64,000 nucleotides of DNA from assembly GCF_003012745.1 (NCBI RefSeq), contig NZ_PXYK01000016.1:62001-126000 (forward strand), given 5' to 3'. This stretch comes from Kumtagia ephedrae. GTDB taxonomy: Bacteria > Pseudomonadota > Alphaproteobacteria > Rhizobiales > Rhizobiaceae. A program made the translations under genes and the position numbers. A model generated the notes under the pieces. That model was not told the origin of the DNA. It made no database searches and saw only the letters and a program-made list of their open reading frames with translations. Shown one piece after another: positions 48,570 through 56,619 of the stretch. Each line of letters opens with the position of its first letter. Position 1 is the first letter of the stretch.

Positions 48570-48678
48570 TTTTTCGCGTGGCGCAATGTACGCCCGCGTT
48601 TCTTGAGGTTCCATGCCATTCCCGTGGGGGAGGGCATCGCCGGCGGCGATTACCGCCCCATCCGCTTTACAAAAAAGA

Positions 48679-48705
48679 TAAGGCAGCATATCGTGCGATA
48701 GAGTA
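48679..48705. promoter_or_regulatory. candidate operator h, paired sites 15 bp apart
   Basis: TAAGGCAGCATA (48679-48690) and TGCGATAGAGTA (48694-48705), each about 9 of 12 to the consensus, have centres exactly 15 bp apart and lie just upstream of the beta-keto acid cleavage enzyme gene. An alternative reading is the inverted repeat TATCG-TG-CGATA in the middle. Confidence 0.5.
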
Positions 48706-48729
48706 TTAGTTTGAGATCCGGAGGAGACC

Positions 48730-49662
48730 ATGCGGAAATCGAAGAAGGTCATCGTCAGCTGCGCGGTCACCGGCTCGATCCACACGCCCACCATGACGCC
48801 CTACCTGCCGATCACGCCGGACCAGATCGCCAGCGAGGCGATAGCGGCGGCGGAGGCCGGGGCGGCGATCCTGCACCTGCATGCGCGCAACCCGCGGGAC
48901 GGCTCGCCCAGCCAGGACCCCGAGCACTTCCGCATGTTCCTGCCGCGCATCAAGCAGAGCTGCGACCCGGTGGTGAACATCACGACCGGCGGCGGGCTCG
49001 GCATGACGCTCGACCAGCGCCTCGCCGCCGCCCTCTGGGCAAAACCCGAAGTCGCCTCCATGAACATGGGCAGCCTGAATTTCAACATTTCCGGCGCCGC
49101 CGACAAGATCAAGGACTTCAAGGAGCCGTGGGAACGGCCCTATCTCGAGCGGACGAAGGATTTCATCCTCTCCAACACCTTCACCCAGATCGAGCGCGGC
49201 ATCACGGAACTGTCGGCCAACGGCACCCGCTTCGAGTTCGAGTGCTACGATATCGGCCACCTCTACAACCTCGCCCATTTCGTCGACCGCGGCATGGTGA
49301 AAACGCCGTTCTTCATCCAGGGCGTGTTCGGCATCCTTGGCGGCATCGCGCCCGAACTGGAGCATCTCCTGCACATGCGCGACACCGCCGATCGGCTGTT
49401 CGGCGACGACTACTATTTCTCCTGCCTGGGCGCCGGGCGCCACCAGATGCCGCTGGCGACCGTCAATGCGCTGAAGGGCGGCCACGTCCGCGTCGGCCTG
49501 GAGGACTCCATCTACATCGGCAAGGGCGAGCTGGCGAAATCCAACGCCGACCAGGTGGCGAAGATCGTGCGCATTCTGAAGGAGCTGTCCATCGACGTCG
49601 CGACCCCGGCAGAAGCCCGCGAGATGCTCGGCCTCAAGGGCAGCGACAATGTCGGGTTCTGA
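48730..49662 (+). CDS. beta-keto acid cleavage enzyme (BKACE, DUF849)
   Basis: A 310-residue zinc-dependent TIM-barrel enzyme starting KKVIVSCAVTGSIHTPTMTPYLPITPDQI. The metal-binding HLHARNPRDG (two His) and FEFECYDIGHLYNLAHF are present, as is NITTGGG. BKACE enzymes condense a beta-keto acid with acetyl-CoA and split it to acetoacetate and a new acyl-CoA. Here the substrate may be a 3-keto acid formed after ring opening. GGAGGAG lies before the ATG. Confidence 0.92.
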   Translation: MRKSKKVIVSCAVTGSIHTPTMTPYLPITPDQIASEAIAAAEAGAAILHLHARNPRDGSPSQDPEHFRMFLPRIKQSCDPVVNITTGGGLGMTLDQRLAAALWAKPEVASMNMGSLNFNISGAADKIKDFKEPWERPYLERTKDFILSNTFTQIERGITELSANGTRFEFECYDIGHLYNLAHFVDRGMVKTPFFIQGVFGILGGIAPELEHLLHMRDTADRLFGDDYYFSCLGAGRHQMPLATVNALKGGHVRVGLEDSIYIGKGELAKSNADQVAKIVRILKELSIDVATPAEAREMLGLKGSDNVGF

Positions 49663-49708
49663 GGCCGGCGGGCTTCATGGCCGAGGCGCCGGACTCGCCG
49701 CTGCTGAT

Positions 49709-49946
49709 TCTGCACCGGCTTTGACCGCGTCGCCGTTCCGGCATGGATCCTAGGGTCTCCGCGACGGCCTTCGGCCTGCTCCGCCCTAGGATGACGAAGG
49801 CGTTGATGTTCTTGGCCAATCGCTAACGTTGGAGATTGGCGGAAGCACCCCTCCCTTCGTCATCCTAGGGCGAAGCCAGGCCGAAGGCCGTCGCGGAGAC
49901 CCTAGGATCCATGCCGGAACGGCGACGCGGTCAAAGTCGGTGCAGA
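49709..49946. repeat. long inverted repeat with about 90-bp arms
   Basis: The left arm (49709-49800) and right arm (about 49855-49946) are nearly perfect reverse complements, including GGCATGGATCCTAGGG and CCCTAGGATCCATGCC. The central 50 bases (with CCAATCGCTAACGTTGG) are unique. The type is a known rhizobial intergenic palindrome. It fills most of the 332-base gap between the BKACE and transporter genes; no gene is seen here. Confidence 0.85.
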
Positions 49947-49994
49947 AGCGAACCGAGCGCGAATTGCTGGCGAGACGGGTGAACTACCCCGCCC

Positions 49995-50903
49995 TCACCG
50001 CGCCGTCCGCGCCTCGCGATAGAGCGCATAGATGCCGGAGGCGATGACGATGGCGGCGCCGACGAGTGTCCAGACGTCCGGCAGCTGCGCGAACACCACA
50101 AACCCCCACGCCGTGCTCCAGATCATCAGCGTGTATTGCAGCGGCGACAGCACGACCGCCTCGGCCAGCTCCAGCGCCCGCATGATGGTGAGCTCCGCGC
50201 AGCCGGCGACGCAGGCGACGCCGACCATCAGCAGCAGTTGCGTGCCGTCGGCCGGGTTCTTCCAGACGAAGGGTAGCGGCAGGGTCAGGATGAGGGCGGC
50301 GGTAAGCGCCGTGTAGGCGACGGTGGTCACCAGCGGATCGGCTCCGCTCACATGCCGCGAGATGATCTGGCGGACAGCGAAGGCGACGGCCGAGATCAGC
50401 GCCAGGAATATGGCCGGGTGGAAGTTGCTGAAGCCCGGCCGGATCACGATCATGGTGCCGAGGAAGCCCAGCACGACGGCGATCCAGCGCTTCGGCCCCA
50501 CCGCCTCTCCCAGAAGTGCTGCCGCCAGTACGGTGACGATGAACGGCGCGACGAAGGTAACGGCGGTGGCGTCGGCGAGCGGCACATAGGCCAGCGCGAA
50601 CAGGAAGCTGGTGGCTGCCGCAACCACCGTCAGCCCGCGGCCGATCTGCAATCCGGGGTGGCGGCTGCGCAGGATGGATCGGCCCTTGATCATGAGCAGG
50701 ACGAGGACGCCGCCGACCAGCCCGAGCTGTCGCAGCCAGGCCACCTGCAGCGGGCTGACGGACTGCGTCAGCAGCTTCGCCATCATGTCCGAGGTTGAAT
50801 ACAGGAAGAACCCCGCCAGCATGAAGAGAACGCCGCGGATGGTCTCGGAGCGCGTCGGCCGCCGGCGCCACGATGTCGACCGGACGGCCGGGTCAGTGGT
50901 CAT
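49995..50903 (-). CDS. EamA/DMT family transporter
   Basis: A 302-residue membrane protein with ten predicted helices in two EamA repeats (GVLFMLAGFFLYSTSDMMAKLL at the start of the first; AIFLALISAVAFAVRQIISR at the start of the second). These carry small metabolites across the inner membrane, often outward. The start at 50903 has only a GGGGGCGG-like site. A terminator separates it from the upstream dehydrogenase gene, so it has its own promoter or none that I can see. Confidence 0.85.
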   Translation of the reverse strand: MTTDPAVRSTSWRRRPTRSETIRGVLFMLAGFFLYSTSDMMAKLLTQSVSPLQVAWLRQLGLVGGVLVLLMIKGRSILRSRHPGLQIGRGLTVVAAATSFLFALAYVPLADATAVTFVAPFIVTVLAAALLGEAVGPKRWIAVVLGFLGTMIVIRPGFSNFHPAIFLALISAVAFAVRQIISRHVSGADPLVTTVAYTALTAALILTLPLPFVWKNPADGTQLLLMVGVACVAGCAELTIMRALELAEAVVLSPLQYTLMIWSTAWGFVVFAQLPDVWTLVGAAIVIASGIYALYREARTAR

Positions 50904-50922
50904 CCGCGGCCGCCCCCGGACG

Positions 50923-50950
50923 AAAAAGGGCAGCGCCCGCAGGCGCTGCC
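50923..50950 (-). terminator. rho-independent terminator after the acyl-CoA dehydrogenase gene
   Basis: On the minus strand GGCAGCGCC and GGCGCTGCC form a perfect 9-bp stem around a 4-base loop, followed by CTTTTTCG. It lies 21 bases after the dehydrogenase stop. Confidence 0.9.
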
Positions 50951-50971
50951 AGTCCGTCCTGGAGGAGACGG

Positions 50972-52132
50972 TCAACCGCGGTTGCGGGCATCGTCGGCCA
51001 TCTGGCGAGCGATGATGAGCTTCATGATCTCGACCGAGCCGCCCGCGATCTTGGTGATGCGCGCGTCGGCATAGGCGCGGGCGATCGGCATTTCCCACAT
51101 GTAGCCCCAGCCGCCGAACAGCTGGAGGCATTCGTCCACCGCCTTGCAGTGCAGCTCGGTGGTCAGCATCTTGGCCATCGCCGCGTCGACCGGGTCGAGC
51201 CTGCCGGTCATGAACAGCTCGATGCACCGGTCGGTGAAGACCCGCATCGCCGTCGCCTGCGCCTGCAGCTCGGCCAGCTTGAACTGGGTGTTCTGCTGCT
51301 CGAAGATCGAGCGGCCGAAGGCCTGCCGGTTCATCGTGTAGTCGACCGTCCACTGGATCACGGTCTCGGTGACCGTCGCCGAGCGGATCGCCTGGGCGAG
51401 GCGCTCCTGCGACAGCTTGGTCATCATCAGCGCAAAGCCCTGGCCTTCCGCGCCGAGCATGTTTTCCGGCGGCAGCCGCATGTCGTCGAAGAACAGCTCG
51501 GACGTGTCCTGCGCATGCATGCCGAGCTTGTCGAGGTTCTTGCCGCGCCGGAAACCCGCCCGGTCGCCTTCCACCAGGAACAGCGTGACGCCCTTGGCGC
51601 CCGCCTCCGCGTCGGTCTTGGTCGCCAGCACCAGCACGTCGCAGAGCTGGCCGTTGGAGATGAACACCTTCTGACCGTTGATCAGGAACCCGTTGCCGTC
51701 GCGGATCGCCCGGGTCTTGATCGCCTTGAGGTCGGAACCGGCATGCGGCTCGGTCATGCCGAGCGAGCCGATCCATTCGCCCGAGACCATCTTGGGCAGG
51801 AATTTTTTCTTCTGCGCCTCGGTGCCGAAGCTGAGGATGTAGGTGGCGACGAGGTCGGTGTGGATGAGGAAGCCGGGGCCGGACGCGCCGGCCCGCCACA
51901 GCTCCTCGAAGACGACGACGTCGAACAGGTAGTCGAGGCCGAGCCCGCCATATTCCTCCGGGACGGTGCAGCACAGCATGCCTTGCTCGCCGGCCTTGCG
52001 CCAAAGCTCGCGCGGCACGATGCCGTCGCGTTCCCACTGCGCGTGGAAGGGCACGATCTCCTTCTCAACGAACTTGCGGACGCTCTCGCGGAACATCTCG
52101 TGTTCGTCGCGGAAGAGGGTGCGTGGGATCAT
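50972..52132 (-). CDS. acyl-CoA dehydrogenase
   Basis: A 386-residue flavoprotein starting MIPRTLFRDEHEMFRESVRKF. GMTEPHAGSDLKAIKTRAI, NGQKVFISNGQLCDVLV, SQERLAQAIRS (Glu at the LCAD/IVD helix position) and LFGGWGYMWEMPIARAYADARITKIAGGSVEIMKLIIARQM are present. It could be the AliB-type enzyme that desaturates the cyclic acyl-CoA made by the AliA-like ligase; that is inference from context. Monocistronic, with an intrinsic terminator. TATGCTAACGTA (site i) lies 20 bases upstream. Confidence 0.92.
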   Translation of the reverse strand: MIPRTLFRDEHEMFRESVRKFVEKEIVPFHAQWERDGIVPRELWRKAGEQGMLCCTVPEEYGGLGLDYLFDVVVFEELWRAGASGPGFLIHTDLVATYILSFGTEAQKKKFLPKMVSGEWIGSLGMTEPHAGSDLKAIKTRAIRDGNGFLINGQKVFISNGQLCDVLVLATKTDAEAGAKGVTLFLVEGDRAGFRRGKNLDKLGMHAQDTSELFFDDMRLPPENMLGAEGQGFALMMTKLSQERLAQAIRSATVTETVIQWTVDYTMNRQAFGRSIFEQQNTQFKLAELQAQATAMRVFTDRCIELFMTGRLDPVDAAMAKMLTTELHCKAVDECLQLFGGWGYMWEMPIARAYADARITKIAGGSVEIMKLIIARQMADDARNRG

Positions 52133-52151
52133 AGGCCGGGCTTTCTTTTCG

Positions 52152-52163
52152 TATGCTAACGTA
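52152..52163. promoter_or_regulatory. candidate operator i (dehydrogenase gene)
   Basis: TATGCTAACGTA, differing from the palindrome TATGCTAGCGTA by one base, 20 bases before the acyl-CoA dehydrogenase start. A weaker copy TAAGCAATCGTA lies at 52186-52197. Confidence 0.6.
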
Positions 52164-52219
52164 CTTTTATCAGCCAATCATTCCGTAAGCAATCGTACAG
52201 TTTGCAAGATGACATTAGC

Positions 52220-53422
52220 TCAGGAGGCGGCCAGGCCGTCGCGATGCGCGGGATCGGCTATGCCGATCAGCGCGGTGCGGCGCGCCGCGTGCGACTTGCC
52301 CCTGAGATCGGCGATGCCGTGCTCGGTGATCACCAGGTCGATGTCGAAGCGGCCGAGCGAGACGGGCCCGGTGGCATTGCGGGCATGCACGATGCGCGAG
52401 ATTTTTCCCTTGGCGGCGGTGGAGGGCAGCACCACGATGCGCAGCCCGTCGAGGCGGCGGGCGCCCGCGGCGAAATCGGAGGCGCCGCCCGGGCCGGAGA
52501 CGAAGCCGCCGGGCGTGGCCTCGGCATGGGCCTGGCCGTCGAGGTCGACCTCGATCGCCGAATTGATCGCGACGAAGCGTTCGATCCCGGCCAGCGTGGC
52601 GATATCGTGCGTGAAGGACGGCGGCCGGAACCGGAATTCCGGGCCGGACACCGCGTCATAGAGCGCTTTGGTGCCGATGGCGACGCCGGCCGTAATCGGG
52701 TTCCGTGGCCTGAGCGCGCCGGCGCGCAGCAGATGCAGGGCGGAATCGCCGATCAGACCGGAATGGATGGCGAGGCCGCGCTTGCCCGTCAGCGCGCGCA
52801 GCACTGCCTCGGGTACGCGGCCGATGCCGGCCTGCAGCGTCGCGCCGTCGGGGATCACGGTCTCCGCATGCCGGGCGATCCGCAGTGCCGTGTCGTCGAC
52901 GCCGGGGTCGAATTCAGGAAGGGCCTGCGGCGCGTCGACGACCGCGTCGAACCGCTCGAACGGGATGCCCGGCGTGCCCAGCGTCGCCGGCATCTCCCGG
53001 TTCACATGGGCGATAAGGGTGGGGATCCGCTCCCAGATGTCGGCGAGGAAGTCGGTCACCGGCCCGAGGCTGCAGCGGCCGTCCGCGTCGGGCGGGGCGC
53101 ACATCACGAGCGCCGCCCGCGGCGGGTTTTCGGCGAGCCAGAGGCGGATATCGCGATAGCAGAGCGGCAAGAACGCCACCCGTCCGCTGCCGGAAAATTC
53201 CGGCAGCATGAAGAAGGTGGTGACCGCCGCGCCCGTCTCCAGCATGTAGGACGGCCGGTTGAGGCCGGGCACGAAAATGCCGGTGAAGGTCAGGTCCGGC
53301 CGGGAGAGGCCGGCCAATCCCTCCCTGAAAACCTGGGAATCGGCCGAGCAGGCGCTGATCCAGCACAGCCCGCGCTCGGGCAGATGCCGGCCGATCTCCG
53401 TTGGCGCGATGGCGGCAGGCAT
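52220..53422 (-). CDS. acetyl-CoA hydrolase/transferase (Cat1-type CoA transferase)
   Basis: A 400-residue family I CoA transferase. Catalytic Glu is in INSAIEVDLDGQ, CoA-binding motifs are GIGRVPEAVLRAL and GGASDFAAGARRL, and the terminal IVTEHGIADLRG is characteristic. It moves CoA between acids, for example 4-hydroxybutyrate, itaconate (RipA/Ict) or acetate; the acceptor is unknown. The ATG shares one base with the stop of the BadI-like gene (TGATG), so it is translated with it. Confidence 0.88.
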   Translation of the reverse strand: MPAAIAPTEIGRHLPERGLCWISACSADSQVFREGLAGLSRPDLTFTGIFVPGLNRPSYMLETGAAVTTFFMLPEFSGSGRVAFLPLCYRDIRLWLAENPPRAALVMCAPPDADGRCSLGPVTDFLADIWERIPTLIAHVNREMPATLGTPGIPFERFDAVVDAPQALPEFDPGVDDTALRIARHAETVIPDGATLQAGIGRVPEAVLRALTGKRGLAIHSGLIGDSALHLLRAGALRPRNPITAGVAIGTKALYDAVSGPEFRFRPPSFTHDIATLAGIERFVAINSAIEVDLDGQAHAEATPGGFVSGPGGASDFAAGARRLDGLRIVVLPSTAAKGKISRIVHARNATGPVSLGRFDIDLVITEHGIADLRGKSHAARRTALIGIADPAHRDGLAAS

Positions 53423-54216
53423 CAGTCGACGAATTTGTGGAAGTCGGGCTTGCGCTTCTCGTTGAACGCGTTGACGCCCTCCTTCGACTCCTCGGTGGCG
53501 TAGTAGAGCTTCACCGCGTGCAGGGCGAGGTTGCTGATGCCGCGGATCTGGTCGCTGTCGGCGTTGAACGAACGCTTGAGGAAGGCGAGCGCCGTCGGCG
53601 AGCGCTCGGCCAGCGTGTCCGTCCATCGGGTGACGGCGGCGTCCAGCTCGGCGAGCGGCACGGCCTTGTTGATCAGCCCCATCGCGACCGCTTCCTGCGC
53701 GGTATAGGTCTCGTTGAGGAACCAGATCTCGCGCGCCTTCTTCTCGCCGACGATGCGGGCGAGCAGCGCCGTGCCCCAGCCGGCGTCGAAGGAGCCGACC
53801 TTCGGCCCGACCTGGCCGAATTTCGCGGTGTCGGCGGCGATCGCCAGGTCGCACAGCGTGACCAGCACATGGCCGCCGCCGATGGCAAAGCCGTTGACGC
53901 GGGCGATCACCGGCTTCGGCACGTCGCGGATCAGGCCCTGCAACTCGTCGATCGGCAGCCCGACGACGCCGCGTCCGTCGTAATTGCCCTCATGCGCCGA
54001 CTGGTCGCCGCCGGTGCAGAACGCTTTCTCGCCGGAGCCGGTGAGAACGATCGACGACACCCCTTTGTCGTTGCCGGTGAGCTGAAAAGCCTGGATCAGC
54101 TCCTCGAGCGTCTGGCCGCGGAAGGCGTTGTAGACCTTCGGCCGGTTGATGGTGATCCAGGCGGCGCGGCCCTTGATCTCGTACAGGATGTCGGAAAATT
54201 CATGTGTTTTTGTCAC
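53422..54216 (-). CDS. badI: BadI-like 2-ketocyclohexanecarboxyl-CoA hydrolase
   Basis: A 264-residue crotonase-fold protein. FSDILYEIKGRAAWITINRP, AFCTGGDQSAHEGNYDGRGVVGLP, DVPKPVIARVNGFAIGGGHVL, FGQVGPKVGSFDAGWGTALLARIVGEKKAREIW and the C-terminal EGVNAFNEKRKPDF follow Rhodopseudomonas BadI closely. BadI opens the ring of 2-ketocyclohexane-1-carboxyl-CoA to pimelyl-CoA. Together with the BadH-like gene 79 bases upstream it points to ring hydrolysis. The true ring may be substituted, so the substrate is inferred. Confidence 0.82.
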   Translation of the reverse strand: MTKTHEFSDILYEIKGRAAWITINRPKVYNAFRGQTLEELIQAFQLTGNDKGVSSIVLTGSGEKAFCTGGDQSAHEGNYDGRGVVGLPIDELQGLIRDVPKPVIARVNGFAIGGGHVLVTLCDLAIAADTAKFGQVGPKVGSFDAGWGTALLARIVGEKKAREIWFLNETYTAQEAVAMGLINKAVPLAELDAAVTRWTDTLAERSPTALAFLKRSFNADSDQIRGISNLALHAVKLYYATEESKEGVNAFNEKRKPDFHKFVD

Positions 54217-54295
54217 CGGCCTGCCTCCTTTTCATCGGGCAACAGCCCTTTTTTCGGTTTGTTTCGACGTGTTTTCGGCATGGTTTGCGCCGTTA

Positions 54296-55060
54296 TCACA
54301 CCATGTTCATGCCGCCCGAGACCGAGATGGCCTGGCCGGTGATGTAGCCGGCGTCCGATGACGCCAGGAAGGCGACGATGCCGGCATAGTCCTCCGGCTC
54401 GCCCATGCGCTTCAGCGGGATGCCGCGCACCATGGCGTCCTTCCACTTCTCCGCCTGCTCGCCGGTGCCGAGCACCGACTGCATCATCGGCGTGTTGGTG
54501 GGGCCGGGACAGACGCAGTTGAGCAGCACGTTGTTGCGGGCGAGCTCGCGGGCGATCGACTTGGTGAAGGAGATCATGCCGCCCTTGCACGCGGAATAGA
54601 CGGCCTCGGTGGAGGTGCCGACGCGCGCCGCGTCGGAGGCGATGTTGACGACGCGGCCGCCGCCGCGCGCCACCATGCCGGGCAGGACCGCCTTGTGCAT
54701 ATAAAGCTGGCCGCTGAGGTTGATCGCGATGATCTTGTCCCAGAGCGGCTTGTCGGTCTGCAGGAATGGCGCCGGCTTGTCCCAGCCGGCATTGTTGACC
54801 AGCAGCCAGGTCGGCCCGAGATCGGCCTCGGCCCGCTCGACAGCCTTGTTGACGGCCTCCTGCTGGGCGACGTCGACGCCGTAGACCGTGACCTCTCCGC
54901 CCTTGGCGCGCGCCTCCTCGGCGGCTGCCTCGGCCGCCTCCGGCTTCAGGTCGAACACGGCGACCTTGCAGCCCTCGGCAGCCAGCCGCAGGGTGATCGC
55001 CTTGCCGATTCCCTGGCCGCCGCCGGTCACGATCGCGACTTTTCCTTTCAGATCAAGCAC
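54296..55060 (-). CDS. badH: BadH-like 2-hydroxycyclohexanecarboxyl-CoA dehydrogenase
   Basis: A 254-residue SDR: KVAIVTGGGQGIGKA, VAVFDLK (Asp, NAD type), LLVNNAGWDKPAPFLQTDKPLWDKIIAINLSG, RVVNIASDAARVG, catalytic YSACKGG and CVCPGPTNTPMM, ending ITGQAISVSGGMNMV. The NNAGWD and SDAARVG segments match BadH. It oxidises the ring hydroxyl to the 2-keto ester that BadI cleaves. GTG 55060, preceded by GAAGGGAAAG, is the start; no ATG fits. It diverges from the thiolase-fold operon across site j. Confidence 0.8.
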   Translation of the reverse strand: MLDLKGKVAIVTGGGQGIGKAITLRLAAEGCKVAVFDLKPEAAEAAAEEARAKGGEVTVYGVDVAQQEAVNKAVERAEADLGPTWLLVNNAGWDKPAPFLQTDKPLWDKIIAINLSGQLYMHKAVLPGMVARGGGRVVNIASDAARVGTSTEAVYSACKGGMISFTKSIARELARNNVLLNCVCPGPTNTPMMQSVLGTGEQAEKWKDAMVRGIPLKRMGEPEDYAGIVAFLASSDAGYITGQAISVSGGMNMV

Positions 55061-55124
55061 TTTGCTTTCCCTTCGTCGGATGGGTGGGAGCGTCTTCGCC
55101 CCTTGGCCTCTTCGGCAAAAATAA

Positions 55125-55151
55125 TATGCTTGCTTACGGTAAGCTTGCAAG
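55125..55151. promoter_or_regulatory. candidate operator j, paired sites 15 bp apart
   Basis: TATGCTTGCTTA (55125-55136, 10 of 12) and TAAGCTTGCAAG (55140-55151, 8 of 12), centres 15 bp apart, with the inverted repeat GCTTAC-G-GTAAGC across them. They lie between the divergent badH-like and thiolase-fold operons. Confidence 0.55.
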
Positions 55152-55184
55152 ATATTTCTGCCACCGACGGCAACGGAGACGCAA

Positions 55185-56615
55185 GTGGCAGAGGCAAGCC
55201 TGAAATCGGTGGCTGGATATCTTCCGCTCCTGCGCTTCGACCGCAAGGTGGCGCGCGCCGAACTGCGCTGGTCGGGCCTGGGCGGATCGGGACGCGGCCG
55301 GCGCGCGGTTGCCGGCTGGGACGAGGACGCGCTCACCATGGCCGTCGAGGCGGCGCGCGGCGTGGTGGCCGCCGGCCTGCCGGAATCGGTGGTCTTCGCC
55401 TCGACATCGTCTCCCTTCACCGACCGCTCGATGGCCGGGATCATGGCCGAAGCGCTCCGGCTGGAGCGGGCCGTCGTCGCCCAGGATACCGCCAATTCCC
55501 GCCGCGCCGCCACGACCGCGCTCATCAAGGCACTGCGGGGCGGCGCGACCGAGCTGGTCGCGGCCGGCGAGAAACGCGCCGCGCAGCCGGGCAGCGCCCA
55601 GCACCTGAATTGGGGGGATGGGGCCGCCGCCGCGCTGGTGGGTCCCGGGAAGGGTATCGCCCGCCTGCTCGGTGCCGCGACGATCAATGCCGACCTGCTC
55701 GACGTCTTCACCTCCGCCGACGGCGGGCTTCCCTATGCGGCGGAGGATCGCTTCGTGCGCGACAAGGCGGCGGGCGAGGTCTACCTGCCGGCGGTGAAGG
55801 CGGCGCTGGAAAAGGCCGGCGTGGCGGCTGCCGACATCGCCGTCGCCGTGATGCCGGAGCCGGTCGACGGCGTCTACGCCGCCCTGGTCCGGGCCTGCGG
55901 GCTGAAGGCGCCGAACCTGTGCGCCGAGATATCCCAGCAGGCCGGCGAGCTCGGCGCGGCGATGCCGCTCTTCGGTCTGGCGCTGGCGCTGGACCGCGCC
56001 GAGCCCGGGGCGAAGCTGCTTGTCGCCGGTTTCGGCAACGGCGCCGACGCACTCGTGTTCGAGGTAACCGGCCCCGGCACCGGCACGGCGGCAGCGGCGC
56101 TGCGGCAGGGCGTCGTCCTCACGTCCTACACCCGCCTGCTCAATCTCACAGGCAGGCTGCCGCTCGACTGGGGGCCACGCTCGGAGGTGAACCAGAAGGT
56201 CTCGGCCTCGACGCTGCTTCGGCATGGCCGCGACATGCATGGCTTCGTCGGCGGGCGGGACCAGGGCGGCAACGTGCAGTTCCCCAAGACGCCGATACCG
56301 GTCCGGCCGGATGCCGAAGGTGCGGAGACCTATCAGGACGTTCCGCTGGCGGACGTGCCGGCCAAGGTGGTGTCGATCACCGCCGACAGGCTGAACTTCA
56401 CGCCCGACCCGCCCTTTCATTTCGGCCTGGTGCAGTTCGACAACGGCGCGCGCGTGGCGATGGAGCATTGCGACATCGAAGGTAGCAGCCCCGAAGTCGG
56501 CGACCCTGTGCGGATGCGCTTCCGGATCAAGTCGATCGACCGGCAGCGGCATTTCCGCAGCTATTTCTGGAAGGCGGCGCCGGCCGAGCGCCCGGATCTG
56601 CCGGCGGAGGGTTGA
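55185..56615 (+). CDS. thiolase-fold (HMG-CoA-synthase-like) protein fused to a DUF35 OB-fold, probably non-catalytic
   Basis: A 476-residue protein. Residues 1-320 have the fold pattern of HMG-CoA synthase/KAS III, but the nucleophile position in the DTANSRRAATTAL segment is Ser105 instead of Cys, the region of the catalytic Glu reads FASTSSPFTD, and the region of the catalytic His reads VMPEPVDG. The C-terminal 130 residues are a DUF35 OB-fold (VVSITADRLNFTPDPPFHFGLVQFDNG) whose zinc-ribbon cysteines are replaced (RDQGGNVQFPK). It likely acts as a structural partner of the thiolase encoded 4 bases downstream. Starts with GTG behind GGAG. Confidence 0.8.
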   Translation: MAEASLKSVAGYLPLLRFDRKVARAELRWSGLGGSGRGRRAVAGWDEDALTMAVEAARGVVAAGLPESVVFASTSSPFTDRSMAGIMAEALRLERAVVAQDTANSRRAATTALIKALRGGATELVAAGEKRAAQPGSAQHLNWGDGAAAALVGPGKGIARLLGAATINADLLDVFTSADGGLPYAAEDRFVRDKAAGEVYLPAVKAALEKAGVAAADIAVAVMPEPVDGVYAALVRACGLKAPNLCAEISQQAGELGAAMPLFGLALALDRAEPGAKLLVAGFGNGADALVFEVTGPGTGTAAAALRQGVVLTSYTRLLNLTGRLPLDWGPRSEVNQKVSASTLLRHGRDMHGFVGGRDQGGNVQFPKTPIPVRPDAEGAETYQDVPLADVPAKVVSITADRLNFTPDPPFHFGLVQFDNGARVAMEHCDIEGSSPEVGDPVRMRFRIKSIDRQRHFRSYFWKAAPAERPDLPAEG

Positions 56616-56619
56616 GGCA

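Noticed and set aside
48711-49724. A 337-codon plus-strand frame overlapping the BKACE gene.
   Set aside because: Same strand, shifted frame; the BKACE frame has all family motifs and the ribosome binding site.
49709-49946. Possible insertion sequence with terminal inverted repeats.
   Set aside because: The space between the arms is about 50 bases with no transposase frame.
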